The notes under the pieces were generated by a model. That model was not told the DNA's origin and did not search any database. It worked only from the letters and a program-made list of their open reading frames with translations. 6,070 nucleotides of DNA from Clostridia bacterium (GTDB taxonomy: Bacteria; Bacillota_A; Clostridia; Oscillospirales; Acutalibacteraceae): NCBI GenBank assembly GCA_017441045.1, contig JAFSAK010000119.1, forward strand, positions 1-6,070. The letters are read 5' to 3'. The first letter of the stretch is position 1, and each line of letters begins with the position of its first letter. This document shows, piece after piece, positions 1 to 6,070 of this stretch. The position numbers and the translations under genes were made by a program.

Positions 1-36
1 TGACAGATAGAATATTTCTGTCAAGGGCGTTTTTAT
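1..36 (+). terminator. Hairpin followed by a T-rich run, possible terminator or leader hairpin
   Basis: TGACAGA at 1-7 pairs perfectly with TCTGTCA at 17-23 around a 9-base loop. Six to seven bases later comes a T-rich stretch (about 30-38). This resembles an intrinsic terminator of a gene lying upstream of the window, or the last hairpin of a regulatory leader for trpB. The gap between stem and T run and the AT-rich 7-bp stem make it a weak terminator. The window begins at the first stem base, so a longer stem cannot be excluded. Confidence 0.35.
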
Positions 37-47
37 TTGCAGATAAA

Positions 48-53
48 AGGAGA
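48..53 (+). promoter_or_regulatory. Ribosome binding site of the short leader frame
   Basis: AGGAGA lies six bases before the ATG at 60-62. Sequence and spacing are close to ideal for Bacillota. It is the main reason to take the 11-codon frame that follows seriously, since no longer gene begins at that ATG. Confidence 0.45.
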
Positions 54-59
54 AATTAT

Positions 60-95
60 ATGTTACTTACTAAACGATGGCGTTATTTGAAATGA
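60..95 (+). CDS. Possible 11-residue leader peptide upstream of trpB
   Basis: An ATG with a well-placed AGGAGA reads MLLTKRWRYLK and stops at TGA 93-95. It contains one Trp codon (TGG at 78-80), which is suggestive in front of a tryptophan synthase gene, although classical Trp leader peptides usually carry two or more. Its stop overlaps another ATG (ATGA, 92-95) that opens a 7-codon frame, MILDLYN, ending at TAA 113-115. That TAA overlaps the ATG at 115 that is in frame with trpB. The same frame is open back to position 3, so this could instead be the C-terminal tail of a gene truncated by the window edge. The hairpin at 1-23 argues against that. I cannot see mutually exclusive attenuator hairpins between this frame and trpB, so a regulatory role is inference only. 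Confidence 0.25.
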   Translation: MLLTKRWRYLK

Positions 96-112
96 TTTTA
101 GACCTATATAAT
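83..112 (+). promoter_or_regulatory. Possible trpB promoter (consensus -10 TATAAT)
   Basis: TATAAT at 107-112 matches the sigma-A -10 consensus exactly. The -35 is poor: TTATTT at 83-88 gives an 18-base spacer, and TTGAAA at 87-92 is a better match but only 14 bases away. Transcription would start near 119, just ahead of the trpB ribosome binding site at 127-132. If it is used, the short leader frame would be left out of the transcript. AT-rich DNA yields such matches by chance. Confidence 0.3.
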
Positions 113-126
113 TAATGCTTTTCTAT

Positions 127-132
127 GGAGGA
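127..132 (+). promoter_or_regulatory. Ribosome binding site that sets the trpB start
   Basis: GGAGGA is followed by six bases and then ATG at 139-141. It shows that translation begins at 139 and not at the in-frame ATG at 115, which lies upstream of this site and would place it inside the coding region. Confidence 0.85.
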
Positions 133-138
133 AATAAA

Positions 139-1356
139 ATGAATTTCAATAATATAAATTTCGATACCTATTTTAAAAACTACCCCGATAAGAGCGGATA
201 CTTCGGAAAATACGGCGGATGCTATATCTCCGATGAACTTAAAAAGGCGATGGAGGAAATAACCGAAGCATATTTTACCATCTGTAAATCCAGTAAGTTT
301 ATAAGTGAACTTCGCAGAATCAGAAAAGATTTTCAGGGCAGACCTACGCCTATTTCTCACCTTGAACGCCTTTCGGGTTCCCTCGGTAATGTGCAACTCT
401 ATGCTAAAAGAGAAGATTTAAATCATACTGGCGCTCATAAACTAAATCACTGTATGGGCGAAGCCCTCTTGGCTAAATATATGGGCAAAAAGAAGGTTAT
501 TGCCGAAACGGGTGCCGGTCAACACGGTGTTGCCCTTGCTACTGCCGCCGCATATTTTGGCCTTGAGTGCGATATATATATGGGTTCTGTTGATATTATG
601 AAGCAGGCGCCAAATGTTGCCAGAATGAAACTTTTAGGCGCTAATGTGGTTGAGGTTAAAGAAGGCCTTCAAACCCTTAAAGAAGCTGTAGATGCCGCCT
701 TTGCTGCCTATGCTAATGAGTATAAAGATGCCATTTATTGCATCGGTTCTGTTTTAGGTCCTCATCCATTTCCTATGATGGTAAGAGATTTTCAGAGCGT
801 TGTAGGAATTGAGGCAAGAGAGCAGTTTGTAGGTATGACGGGTGAACTTCCCGATGCCGTTGTCGCTTGTGTGGGCGGCGGCTCTAATGCTATGGGTATC
901 TTCTCGGGATTTCTAAATGACCCCGTTGATATTTACGGAATTGAGCCCCTCGGTCGCGGCACCAAACTCGGTGACCACGCCGCCAGCTTAAAATACGGAA
1001 CCGAAGGCATTATGCACGGCTTTAACAGTATAATGCTCAAAGATGAAAACGGCGAGCCCGCCCCCGTATATTCCGTTGCAAGCGGTCTTGATTATCCTTC
1101 ATCAGGTCCCGAACACGCCTTCTTGCAAGAAATCGGCCGAGTTAAATATGATGTTATTACCGATGATGAAACGCTTGATGCCTTTTATAAACTTTCCCGC
1201 CTTGAAGGAATTATCCCCGCCATTGAAAGCGCTCACGCCGTTGCCTATGCAATGAAACTCGCAAAGGAAATGGGCAGAGGTTCTATTCTTATTAACCTTT
1301 CGGGTAGAGGCGATAAGGATATGGATTATATTATCGAAAAATACGGTATAAGATAA
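139..1356 (+). CDS. trpB: Tryptophan synthase beta chain, solitary divergent form
   Basis: PLP-dependent enzyme that condenses L-serine with indole to give L-tryptophan in the cytoplasm. At 405 residues it has the usual TrpB length (about 390-410). Family signatures are all present: HTGAHK with the PLP-binding lysine K101, AETGAGQHG with catalytic E123, the COMM-domain stretch around 156-182 ([13 protein letters not shown], then TLKEA), [13 protein letters not shown] at 207-219, the phosphate-binding GGGSN at 246-250, GLDYP with D318, and LSGRGDKD at 387-394. Several normally invariant spots differ from the classical TrpB that pairs with TrpA. The lysine is followed by LNHCMGEA where IN and a G-Q motif are usual, and D318 sits in DYPSSGPEH where DYPGVGPEH is usual. 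No trpA or other trp gene is adjacent: a terminator follows within 40 bases and the next gene converges. All catalytic residues I can check are kept, so I expect an active enzyme. It may work without TrpA, for example on free indole, which is inference. Start chosen by the GGAGGA site. Confidence 0.93.
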   Translation: MNFNNINFDTYFKNYPDKSGYFGKYGGCYISDELKKAMEEITEAYFTICKSSKFISELRRIRKDFQGRPTPISHLERLSGSLGNVQLYAKREDLNHTGAHKLNHCMGEALLAKYMGKKKVIAETGAGQHGVALATAAAYFGLECDIYMGSVDIMKQAPNVARMKLLGANVVEVKEGLQTLKEAVDAAFAAYANEYKDAIYCIGSVLGPHPFPMMVRDFQSVVGIEAREQFVGMTGELPDAVVACVGGGSNAMGIFSGFLNDPVDIYGIEPLGRGTKLGDHAASLKYGTEGIMHGFNSIMLKDENGEPAPVYSVASGLDYPSSGPEHAFLQEIGRVKYDVITDDETLDAFYKLSRLEGIIPAIESAHAVAYAMKLAKEMGRGSILINLSGRGDKDMDYIIEKYGIR

Positions 1357-1390
1357 AACTGCCTCAGTTAGCGCAGAACAAAAGAAAAGC

Positions 1391-1429
1391 AAAGTTCCCT
1401 TTAAGTTTTGAACTTAAAGGGAACTTTTT
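1391..1429. terminator. Bidirectional intrinsic terminator shared by trpB and the converging operon
   Basis: The arm 1391-1407 pairs with 1411-1427 in a perfect 17-bp stem with a 3-base loop (TTG). On the plus strand the stem runs into five Ts (1425-1429), giving a strong terminator for trpB. On the minus strand the stem begins directly after the stop codon of the Nif3-family gene (TAA, 1430-1428) and is followed by a T-rich stretch (complement of 1381-1393). One element therefore ends both converging transcripts. Confidence 0.93.
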
Positions 1430-2177
1430 ATATACTTTTAATTAAATCGGGGGAGTAGGGGATAAATTCTATTTCTTTAAAATTATCCGCTAAAAGTTTG
1501 GATAGGGGATTTACGATTACATTTTCCGTAGCATAATGTCCGCCGTCGAAAACCGAAACACCCGAATTTATAGCATCAATAAATACATTATGCTTAACAT
1601 CGGCGGTAATAAGAGCATCAAAATCGAAACTAATTACCTCTTTTAAAAATTCTCCGCCGCTTCCGGAACAAAGAAGAACCTTATTTATCTTGCGATTTCC
1701 TTCAACAAATCTTACCGAAAAATTAAGTTTTTCTTTAATAAACGCGGCAAAATCTTGAGGGGCGAGCCCGTCTGCCTCGGCGCTGCGAAGTGCAAAACCG
1801 TTTTCTGCCAAAAATGGCTTGATATTTTTAAGGCCTATTGCCTCGCAGAGTTTAACCGTAACACCGTCATTAGCAATGTCAAGATTGGTATGCATACTGA
1901 TTACCGCAATATCATTTTTTATAAGTTTATAAACAATGCTGTTTTCGGTTATGGATTTAAGTCCGCCGAAAATCACGGGGTGATGGGTTACGATTAGGTT
2001 GCAACCAAGTTCTTTTGCCCTTTCTATTGCGGTAATATCGCAGTCAAGACAAACTAAAACTCTCTTAACCTCGCTATTGCTGTCACCCACTAAAAAACCC
2101 GCATTATCAAAATCGCTTGCCGTATCAAGCGGATATCTTTCAGCAAGAAATCCGAAAATATCTTTTACTTTAATCAT
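1428..2177 (-). CDS. Nif3-like dinuclear metal centre protein (YbgI/DUF34 family)
   Basis: A 249-residue member of the NIF3 family (often labelled GTP cyclohydrolase 1 type 2-like). These proteins form toroidal hexamers with a two-metal site per subunit. Their physiological role is unsettled. Recognisable motifs are DFDNAGFLVGD (22-32), THHPVIFGG (64-72), MHTNLD (95-100), ITADVKHN (190-197) and DGGHYATE (211-218). By comparison with E. coli YbgI, the likely metal ligands H65, H66, D100, H214 and E218 are all present. The length is that of the short YbgI form. The roughly 120-residue inserted domain of B. subtilis YqfO is absent. Its ATG overlaps the glnS stop (ATGA) and I see no good Shine-Dalgarno directly upstream (nearest AGGA-like bases are about 17 bases away), so translation probably depends on ribosomes finishing glnS. 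It is the last gene of the operon and stops right at the terminator stem. Confidence 0.93.
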   Translation of the reverse strand: MIKVKDIFGFLAERYPLDTASDFDNAGFLVGDSNSEVKRVLVCLDCDITAIERAKELGCNLIVTHHPVIFGGLKSITENSIVYKLIKNDIAVISMHTNLDIANDGVTVKLCEAIGLKNIKPFLAENGFALRSAEADGLAPQDFAAFIKEKLNFSVRFVEGNRKINKVLLCSGSGGEFLKEVISFDFDALITADVKHNVFIDAINSGVSVFDGGHYATENVIVNPLSKLLADNFKEIEFIPYSPDLIKSI

Positions 2178-3868
2178 AGTTTTTTACCGAAAGAGTCCTT
2201 AAGGGCAACCGTGCGGTTAAAGACAATTTTATCAGCAGTAGAATCGCTGTCAACGCAGAAATAACCTTGCCTCATAAACTGGAAGGTGTCGCCAACCTTA
2301 ACGTTCTTTAAGGAATTATCTATTTTACAACCCGAAAGAACGGTAAGGGAATCGGGATTAAGATTATCCGCAAAGGAGGATACGCCTTCTTCATCACTGG
2401 GGTTTTCAACGTTGAAAAGTCGGTCATAAAGGCGGATTTCGGTATCAACACAGTTTTCTGCATCAACCCAGTGCAGCGTACCTTTAACCTTTCTGCCATC
2501 GGGGGTCTCACCGCCGCGGCTTTCGGGGTCGTAGGTGCAGTGAACTGCGGTAATATTGCCTTCACTGTCGGTCTCGCAGGATGCATATTTAATATAATAA
2601 GCGCCCTTAAGACGAACTTCTTTTTCGGGGCAAAGGCGGAAATACTTTCCGGGAGGATTCAGCATAAAGTCCTCTTGTTCAATATATATTTCTCTTGAAA
2701 AAGAAACCGCTCTCTTGCCAAGTTCGGGCTTATTGGGGTTGATTTCAACCTCAATTTCCTCGGTTTTGCCTTCGGGGTAGTTATCAATTATAACCTTTAA
2801 TGGACGTAGAACGGCCATAGCCCTATCAGCATTTTCGTTAAGATAATCGCGAACGCAGGATTCCAAAAGGGCATAGTCAATAACGCTATATGCCTTGGAA
2901 ACGCCGATTTTATCAACGAATGTCCTAACGGCTTCGGATGGATAACCTCTTCTTCTCATACCGCAAAGGGTTGCCATACGCGGATCATCCCAACCTAAAA
3001 CCAAATTATCATTAACGAGTTTTAAGCATTTGCGTTTGCTTGTTAGAGTGTAGTTAACATTCATACGGGCAAACTCGATTTGTCTTGGAGGGTTTTCAAT
3101 ATCGGCCGCTTCAAGAACCCAATTATAGAGGGGACGGTGATTTTCAAATTCCAAGGAGCAAAGGGAGTGGGTAACGCCCTCCTTGGCATCGCTTAAAGGA
3201 TGCGCAAAGTCATACATAGGATAAACGCACCATTTATCACCTGTGCGGTGATGATGGGCCTTAAGGATTCTGTAAATAATTGGGTCACGCATATTAATAT
3301 TGGATGAAGCCATATCAATTTTGGCGCGAAGTACCATACTGCCTTCCTCAAATTCACCCTCGGTCATACGCTTAAATAAATCGCGGGTTTCTTCAATTGG
3401 GCGGTCACGGTAGGGACTGTTTTTTCCCGCCTCTGTTAGAGTTCCGCGCATTTCCTTTATCTGCTCGGGAGTTGATTCATCAATATAGGCAAGTCCTTTA
3501 TCTATAAGATGAAGCGCGCACTCGTAAATGAAATCAAAATAATCAGAGGCATAATAGAGATTATCCCAATTAAAGCCCAACCATTTGATATCTTCCTTTA
3601 TAGCATCAACATACTCAACATCCTCTTTTGTGGGGTTGGTATCATCAAGACGAAGATTGCACTTTCCGCCATATTTTTCTGCGGCGCCGAAATCAATGCA
3701 AATCGCCTTGGCGTGACCTATATGAAGGTAGCCGTTTGGCTCGGGAGGGAAACGGGTTTGAACCTTATTGTAAACACCTTCCGCTAAATCCTCATCTATA
3801 AAATCGTGGATGAAATTTTGGTTTTTTATAACCTCATTTTCTTCATTTAAAACCTTGTTTTCTTCCAT
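2174..3868 (-). CDS. glnS: Glutaminyl-tRNA synthetase
   Basis: Class I aminoacyl-tRNA synthetase that attaches glutamine to tRNA-Gln using ATP. Its 564 residues match the roughly 555 of E. coli GlnRS, and the two can be followed end to end from memory. The Rossmann-fold ATP site carries PPEPNGYLHIGHAK (41-54, HIGH at 49-52) and RLDDTNP (73-79). NSPYRDR (150-156), LRAKIDMAS (180-188), KWCVYPMYDF (212-221), ITHSL-like VTHSLCSLEF (232-241) and GWDDPRM (292-298) are typical GlnRS motifs. The KMSKS loop reads LTSKRK (275-280), with Thr where E. coli has Met. The beta-barrel anticodon-binding region (about 350-560) is intact, including DGRKVKG, EIRLYDRLF and FNRTV near the end. An acidic leader of some 17 residues precedes the homologous part. 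The start has AGAGG at 3878-3882, nine bases upstream, and overlapping the gltX stop. Direct charging by GlnRS means tRNA-Gln need not rely on the transamidase GatCAB. Confidence 0.97.
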   Translation of the reverse strand: MEENKVLNEENEVIKNQNFIHDFIDEDLAEGVYNKVQTRFPPEPNGYLHIGHAKAICIDFGAAEKYGGKCNLRLDDTNPTKEDVEYVDAIKEDIKWLGFNWDNLYYASDYFDFIYECALHLIDKGLAYIDESTPEQIKEMRGTLTEAGKNSPYRDRPIEETRDLFKRMTEGEFEEGSMVLRAKIDMASSNINMRDPIIYRILKAHHHRTGDKWCVYPMYDFAHPLSDAKEGVTHSLCSLEFENHRPLYNWVLEAADIENPPRQIEFARMNVNYTLTSKRKCLKLVNDNLVLGWDDPRMATLCGMRRRGYPSEAVRTFVDKIGVSKAYSVIDYALLESCVRDYLNENADRAMAVLRPLKVIIDNYPEGKTEEIEVEINPNKPELGKRAVSFSREIYIEQEDFMLNPPGKYFRLCPEKEVRLKGAYYIKYASCETDSEGNITAVHCTYDPESRGGETPDGRKVKGTLHWVDAENCVDTEIRLYDRLFNVENPSDEEGVSSFADNLNPDSLTVLSGCKIDNSLKNVKVGDTFQFMRQGYFCVDSDSTADKIVFNRTVALKDSFGKKL

Positions 3869-3877
3869 TTTTAAAAA

Positions 3878-3882
3878 CCTCT
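3878..3882 (-). promoter_or_regulatory. Ribosome binding site of glnS
   Basis: AGAGG on the minus strand lies nine bases before the glnS ATG (3868-3866) and shares one base with the gltX stop codon (3884-3882). Ribosomes ending gltX would sit on top of it. Confidence 0.55.
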
Positions 3883-5537
3883 TAAAGTGAATTAATCATT
3901 TTATCGATACGCTCAAAGCAACGCGTTCTGCCTAAAACCTTCATAATACTGCAAAGGTCGGGTGTGTTTCTTCTTCCCGTAACCGCAATACGAAGCACGG
4001 TGCTCAAATCTCCCGCGCTGCCCTTGTAGGCATCGGGATTGGCTTTATATTCCTTGGTATCGGCGCAGAAATTAAGGAGGGGGCAAACTTCCTTGATTCT
4101 GTCAAACCAACCTTGCTTATCATCATCTTCATTATAAACTTTCTTATATTCGGTTAAAAATGCCTTGGCATCTTCTGCCGATATATTTTCGGGAAGTTCG
4201 GTAGAAGAAGTATATAAACTATCAAAGAAATAGGCAAAATATTCCTTGGCTTCGTTCCATTTTGCAATATCTTTGCGGGGTTTTTTAGAGTCATCTCTGT
4301 CAATGCCCAACATCGCTTTTGAAAAATCAGGGTCAGCGGTTAAGAGTTCGTAAAATTCGCCGTCAAACTCTTTGGCCCAAGCGGTAAGCTTATCGTAAAC
4401 CGTACTGCTGTTCATCGCCGCGACCTTGATTTTGCTCACGTCGTTAAGTTTGTTTTCATCAAAGAGCGCGCCCGAAACGCTCATCTTTTTAAGATTGAAT
4501 TTAAATGCGCTTAATGGCGCCGAGGGGTTGGCCCTGCGCCAATCCTCAAAGTCAGAGGCGGCAATGGTCATAAGATATTCGATAACGCTCTCTGCATCGT
4601 AGCCCTGCTCCGCAAAGAAATGTACTGCGGCTTCGGGGTCTTTTCTCTTGGAAATTTTGCGTTTGGCGCCGCCATCAAGTTTCATAATGGGGGAAACGTG
4701 ACCAAATTTAGGTACCTTGAAACCGAGAAGTTTAAATAACTGAATATGCTTCGGCACAGAAGAAATCCATTCATCGCCACGAAGAACATGGGTGGTATGC
4801 ATAAGATGGTCATCAATGGCATGGGCAAAATGATAGGTGGGGATGCCGTCGGATTTAAGAAGAACAAAATCTTCATCGTTTTCGGGCATTTCTATTTTGC
4901 CTTTGATGGTATCTTCAAAGGTTATGCGATTTTCCTCGCTGCCGGGAGAACGAAGGCGGATAACAAAGGGTTTTCCTTCATCAATAAGCGCTTTTGTTTC
5001 TTCCAAGGTTATATTTCTGTGTTTAGCGAACTTGCCGTGATAACCCGTGCGGATTTTTTGGGCTTCTTGTTCGTTTCTTACTGCTTCCAGTTCCTCTGCG
5101 GTGCAAAAGCAGGGGTAAGCAAGTCCCTTAATAATTAAATCCTTAACATAGGTTTGATAAATTTCGGCGCGTTTGCTCTGCTGATAAGGGCCATATATAC
5201 CGCTTTCTTCGGTGCCGCTTATAAAGCCCTCATCAATATTTATTCCAAAGCGGTTAAGTCCATCAATAATATCCTCGATACCGCCTTCAACTTCGCGCTT
5301 TTTATCAGTATCTTCAATGCGGGTGAAAAATATTCCCCCTGTAGTTGTAGCGGTGATGCGGTTAACAAGGGAAGTGAAAAGGGTCCCGAGATGCAAATAT
5401 CCCGTGGGACTTGGGGCAACTCTGGTTACCCTTGCGCCTTCGGGGAGATTTCTCTCGGGATATAAATTTTCATAGTAATCGGGTGTTTTATCAATATGGG
5501 GCAGTAAAAGGTCTGCCAATGCTTTATTATCGGTCAT
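3882..5537 (-). CDS. gltX: Glutamyl-tRNA synthetase, long variant with atypical signature motifs
   Basis: Class I synthetase that charges tRNA-Glu with glutamate. At 551 residues it is longer than common bacterial GluRS (about 470-490): there is a 35-residue N-terminal extension and a long C-terminal helical anticodon-binding region (about 350-551). The ATP-site signature is RVAPSPTGYLHLGT (39-52), so the HIGH motif reads HLGT where HIGG or HIGH is usual. FTRIEDTDKKR (71-81) fits GluRS. The KMSKS loop is KRKISKRKDPEAAV (292-305), where KxSKRxG or KxSKRD is more common. FAHAIDDHLMHTTHVLRGDEW (237-257) is the conserved GluRS active-site block. The CFC pair (143, 145) matches the first half of the zinc-binding insert, but a second Cys pair is not evident. 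It sits directly before glnS, so a tRNA-Glu-only (discriminating) enzyme is expected. That is inference. The ATG overlaps the nrdR stop by one base (TAATG), with AAGGAG at 5546-5551 eight bases upstream. Confidence 0.95.
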   Translation of the reverse strand: MTDNKALADLLLPHIDKTPDYYENLYPERNLPEGARVTRVAPSPTGYLHLGTLFTSLVNRITATTTGGIFFTRIEDTDKKREVEGGIEDIIDGLNRFGINIDEGFISGTEESGIYGPYQQSKRAEIYQTYVKDLIIKGLAYPCFCTAEELEAVRNEQEAQKIRTGYHGKFAKHRNITLEETKALIDEGKPFVIRLRSPGSEENRITFEDTIKGKIEMPENDEDFVLLKSDGIPTYHFAHAIDDHLMHTTHVLRGDEWISSVPKHIQLFKLLGFKVPKFGHVSPIMKLDGGAKRKISKRKDPEAAVHFFAEQGYDAESVIEYLMTIAASDFEDWRRANPSAPLSAFKFNLKKMSVSGALFDENKLNDVSKIKVAAMNSSTVYDKLTAWAKEFDGEFYELLTADPDFSKAMLGIDRDDSKKPRKDIAKWNEAKEYFAYFFDSLYTSSTELPENISAEDAKAFLTEYKKVYNEDDDKQGWFDRIKEVCPLLNFCADTKEYKANPDAYKGSAGDLSTVLRIAVTGRRNTPDLCSIMKVLGRTRCFERIDKMINSL

Positions 5538-5998
5538 TATTTTTTCTCCTTAGAGAGTAGCTTTGAGAGTTCGGACATAAATGTATCAATATCCTGAAAT
5601 TGACGGTAAACGGAGGCAAAGCGCACATATGCTACTTCATCGATACCTTTAAGTTTTTCCATAACAAGTTCGCCGATGCGTTCACTTGTAACCTCTCGGT
5701 CGAGAGAGTTCTGGATAACAAGTTCGATATCATCAATAGCGTGTTCTACCGTTTCAATGGAAACGGGGCGTTTTTCACAAGCGCGAAGCATACCGTTAAG
5801 AAGTTTTTCCCTATTAAACTGCTGCCTCGAATTATCCTTCTTAACAACAATAATGGGCAAACTTTCGATTACCTCATAGGTTGTGAAACGTTTTTCACAT
5901 TTAAGGCATTCGCGTCTGCGTCTGATTTTTTCACCCTCATCGGTAGGGCGGGAGTCGATAACTTTACTTTCTTCATAACCGCAAAAAGGACATCTCAT
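5537..5998 (-). CDS. nrdR: Transcriptional repressor NrdR of ribonucleotide reductase genes
   Basis: ATP/dATP-sensing repressor that binds NrdR boxes in front of nrd operons and shuts off ribonucleotide reductase when dATP is high. With the start at 5998 it has 153 residues, the usual size. It opens with MRCPFCG, and C3, C6, C31 and C34 form the zinc ribbon. SRPTDEG (16-22), IRRRREC (25-31) and RFTTYE (37-42) are hallmark residues of the DNA-binding part. An ATP-cone follows (about 49-139), including [16 protein letters not shown] (51-66) and [17 protein letters not shown] (122-138). An in-frame GTG at 6010-6008 would add four residues, but it lies inside the Shine-Dalgarno AGGTGG (6012-6007). 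The family almost always starts at MRCPFC, so the ATG at 5998 is preferred. First gene of the operon, 1-base overlap with gltX. No clear NrdR box is visible in the 70 bases upstream, so self-regulation is not shown. Confidence 0.96.
   Translation of the reverse strand: MRCPFCGYEESKVIDSRPTDEGEKIRRRRECLKCEKRFTTYEVIESLPIIVVKKDNSRQQFNREKLLNGMLRACEKRPVSIETVEHAIDDIELVIQNSLDREVTSERIGELVMEKLKGIDEVAYVRFASVYRQFQDIDTFMSELSKLLSKEKK
5546..5551 (-). promoter_or_regulatory. Ribosome binding site of gltX
   Basis: AAGGAG on the minus strand, eight bases before the gltX ATG (5537-5535). It lies inside the last codons of nrdR, so gltX can be initiated independently as well as by coupling. Confidence 0.8.
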
Positions 5999-6006
5999 AA
6001 CATCTA

Positions 6007-6012
6007 CCACCT
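6007..6012 (-). promoter_or_regulatory. Ribosome binding site that sets the nrdR start
   Basis: AGGTGG on the minus strand, eight bases before the ATG at 5998-5996. It contains the alternative in-frame GTG (6010-6008), which therefore cannot be the main start. Confidence 0.8.
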
Positions 6013-6034
6013 AAATATAGTATAATTATAAAAT

Positions 6035-6063
6035 ATTATAACATATATAAGCGATAATTACAA
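6035..6063 (-). promoter_or_regulatory. Sigma-A-type promoter of the nrdR-gltX-glnS-nif3 operon
   Basis: On the minus strand TTGTAA (6063-6058, -35) and TATAAT (6040-6035, perfect -10) are separated by exactly 17 bases. The bases before the -10 read TGT, an extended -10. Transcription would begin near 6028, giving a leader of about 30 bases that contains the nrdR ribosome binding site. No further promoter is evident in the short junctions downstream, so it probably drives all four genes. Confidence 0.8.
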
Positions 6064-6070
6064 GAAAAAA

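Noticed and set aside
73..84. AACG-ATGG-CGTT mini-hairpin around the leader TGG codon
   Set aside because: Only four base pairs, too weak to form a meaningful attenuator without further pairing, which I do not find.
112..396. Open frame of 94 codons on the minus strand opposite the start of trpB
   Set aside because: It lies antisense to a well-conserved gene, resembles no family I know, and is explained by the codon bias of trpB.
1102..1392. Open frame of 96 codons on the minus strand opposite the end of trpB and the terminator arm
   Set aside because: Antisense shadow of trpB. Its composition is not protein-like and no ribosome binding site supports it.
4746..5138. Open frame of 130 codons on the plus strand inside gltX
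   Set aside because: It is fully antisense to conserved gltX active-site coding sequence, with no promoter or recognisable domain.
5600..6025. Open frame of 141 codons on the plus strand covering nrdR
   Set aside because: It mirrors the conserved NrdR coding sequence. The protein shows no known motif, and its beginning has no support.
6013..6060. AT-rich inverted repeats between the promoter and nrdR, considered as an NrdR box or operator
   Set aside because: The repeats are made almost only of A and T and occur by chance in such DNA. They do not match the NrdR box pattern that I know.

Overview
The window looks like ordinary chromosomal DNA from a low-to-moderate GC member of the Bacillota, most likely class Clostridia. 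This rests on purine-rich Shine-Dalgarno sites (AGGAGA, GGAGGA, AAGGAG), a near-consensus housekeeping promoter, AT-rich intergenic DNA, and the company of NrdR, a clostridial-looking long GluRS and a GlnRS. Genus or species cannot be told from the sequence alone.

Layout: positions 1-138 are a leader region with a short hairpin, a very short open frame with a good ribosome binding site, and a possible promoter. Positions 139-1356 (+) encode a solitary tryptophan synthase beta chain (trpB), with no trpA beside it. A perfect 17-bp hairpin at 1391-1427 ends trpB and also ends the converging operon from the other side. Positions 5998 down to 1428 (-) hold four tightly packed genes transcribed in the order nrdR - gltX - glnS - Nif3-family gene. 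A strong promoter for this operon is visible at 6035-6063.

How the genes work together: the minus-strand operon joins the repressor of ribonucleotide reductase genes (NrdR), two related class I aminoacyl-tRNA synthetases (GluRS and GlnRS) that would charge tRNA-Glu and tRNA-Gln directly, and a conserved dinuclear-metal protein of uncertain function. nrdR/gltX overlap by one base (TAATG), gltX/glnS are 13 bases apart, and glnS/nif3 overlap by four bases (ATGA), so translation is probably coupled. On the plus strand, the lone TrpB would condense indole and serine to tryptophan. Without a visible trpA it may act on free indole, or a partner may be encoded elsewhere.

I see no mobile element, CRISPR array, tRNA, rRNA or defence system, and no clear new multi-gene system. 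The points most worth a second look are the trpB leader with its tiny Trp-containing open frame, the divergent standalone TrpB, and the atypical GluRS signature motifs next to a GlnRS.
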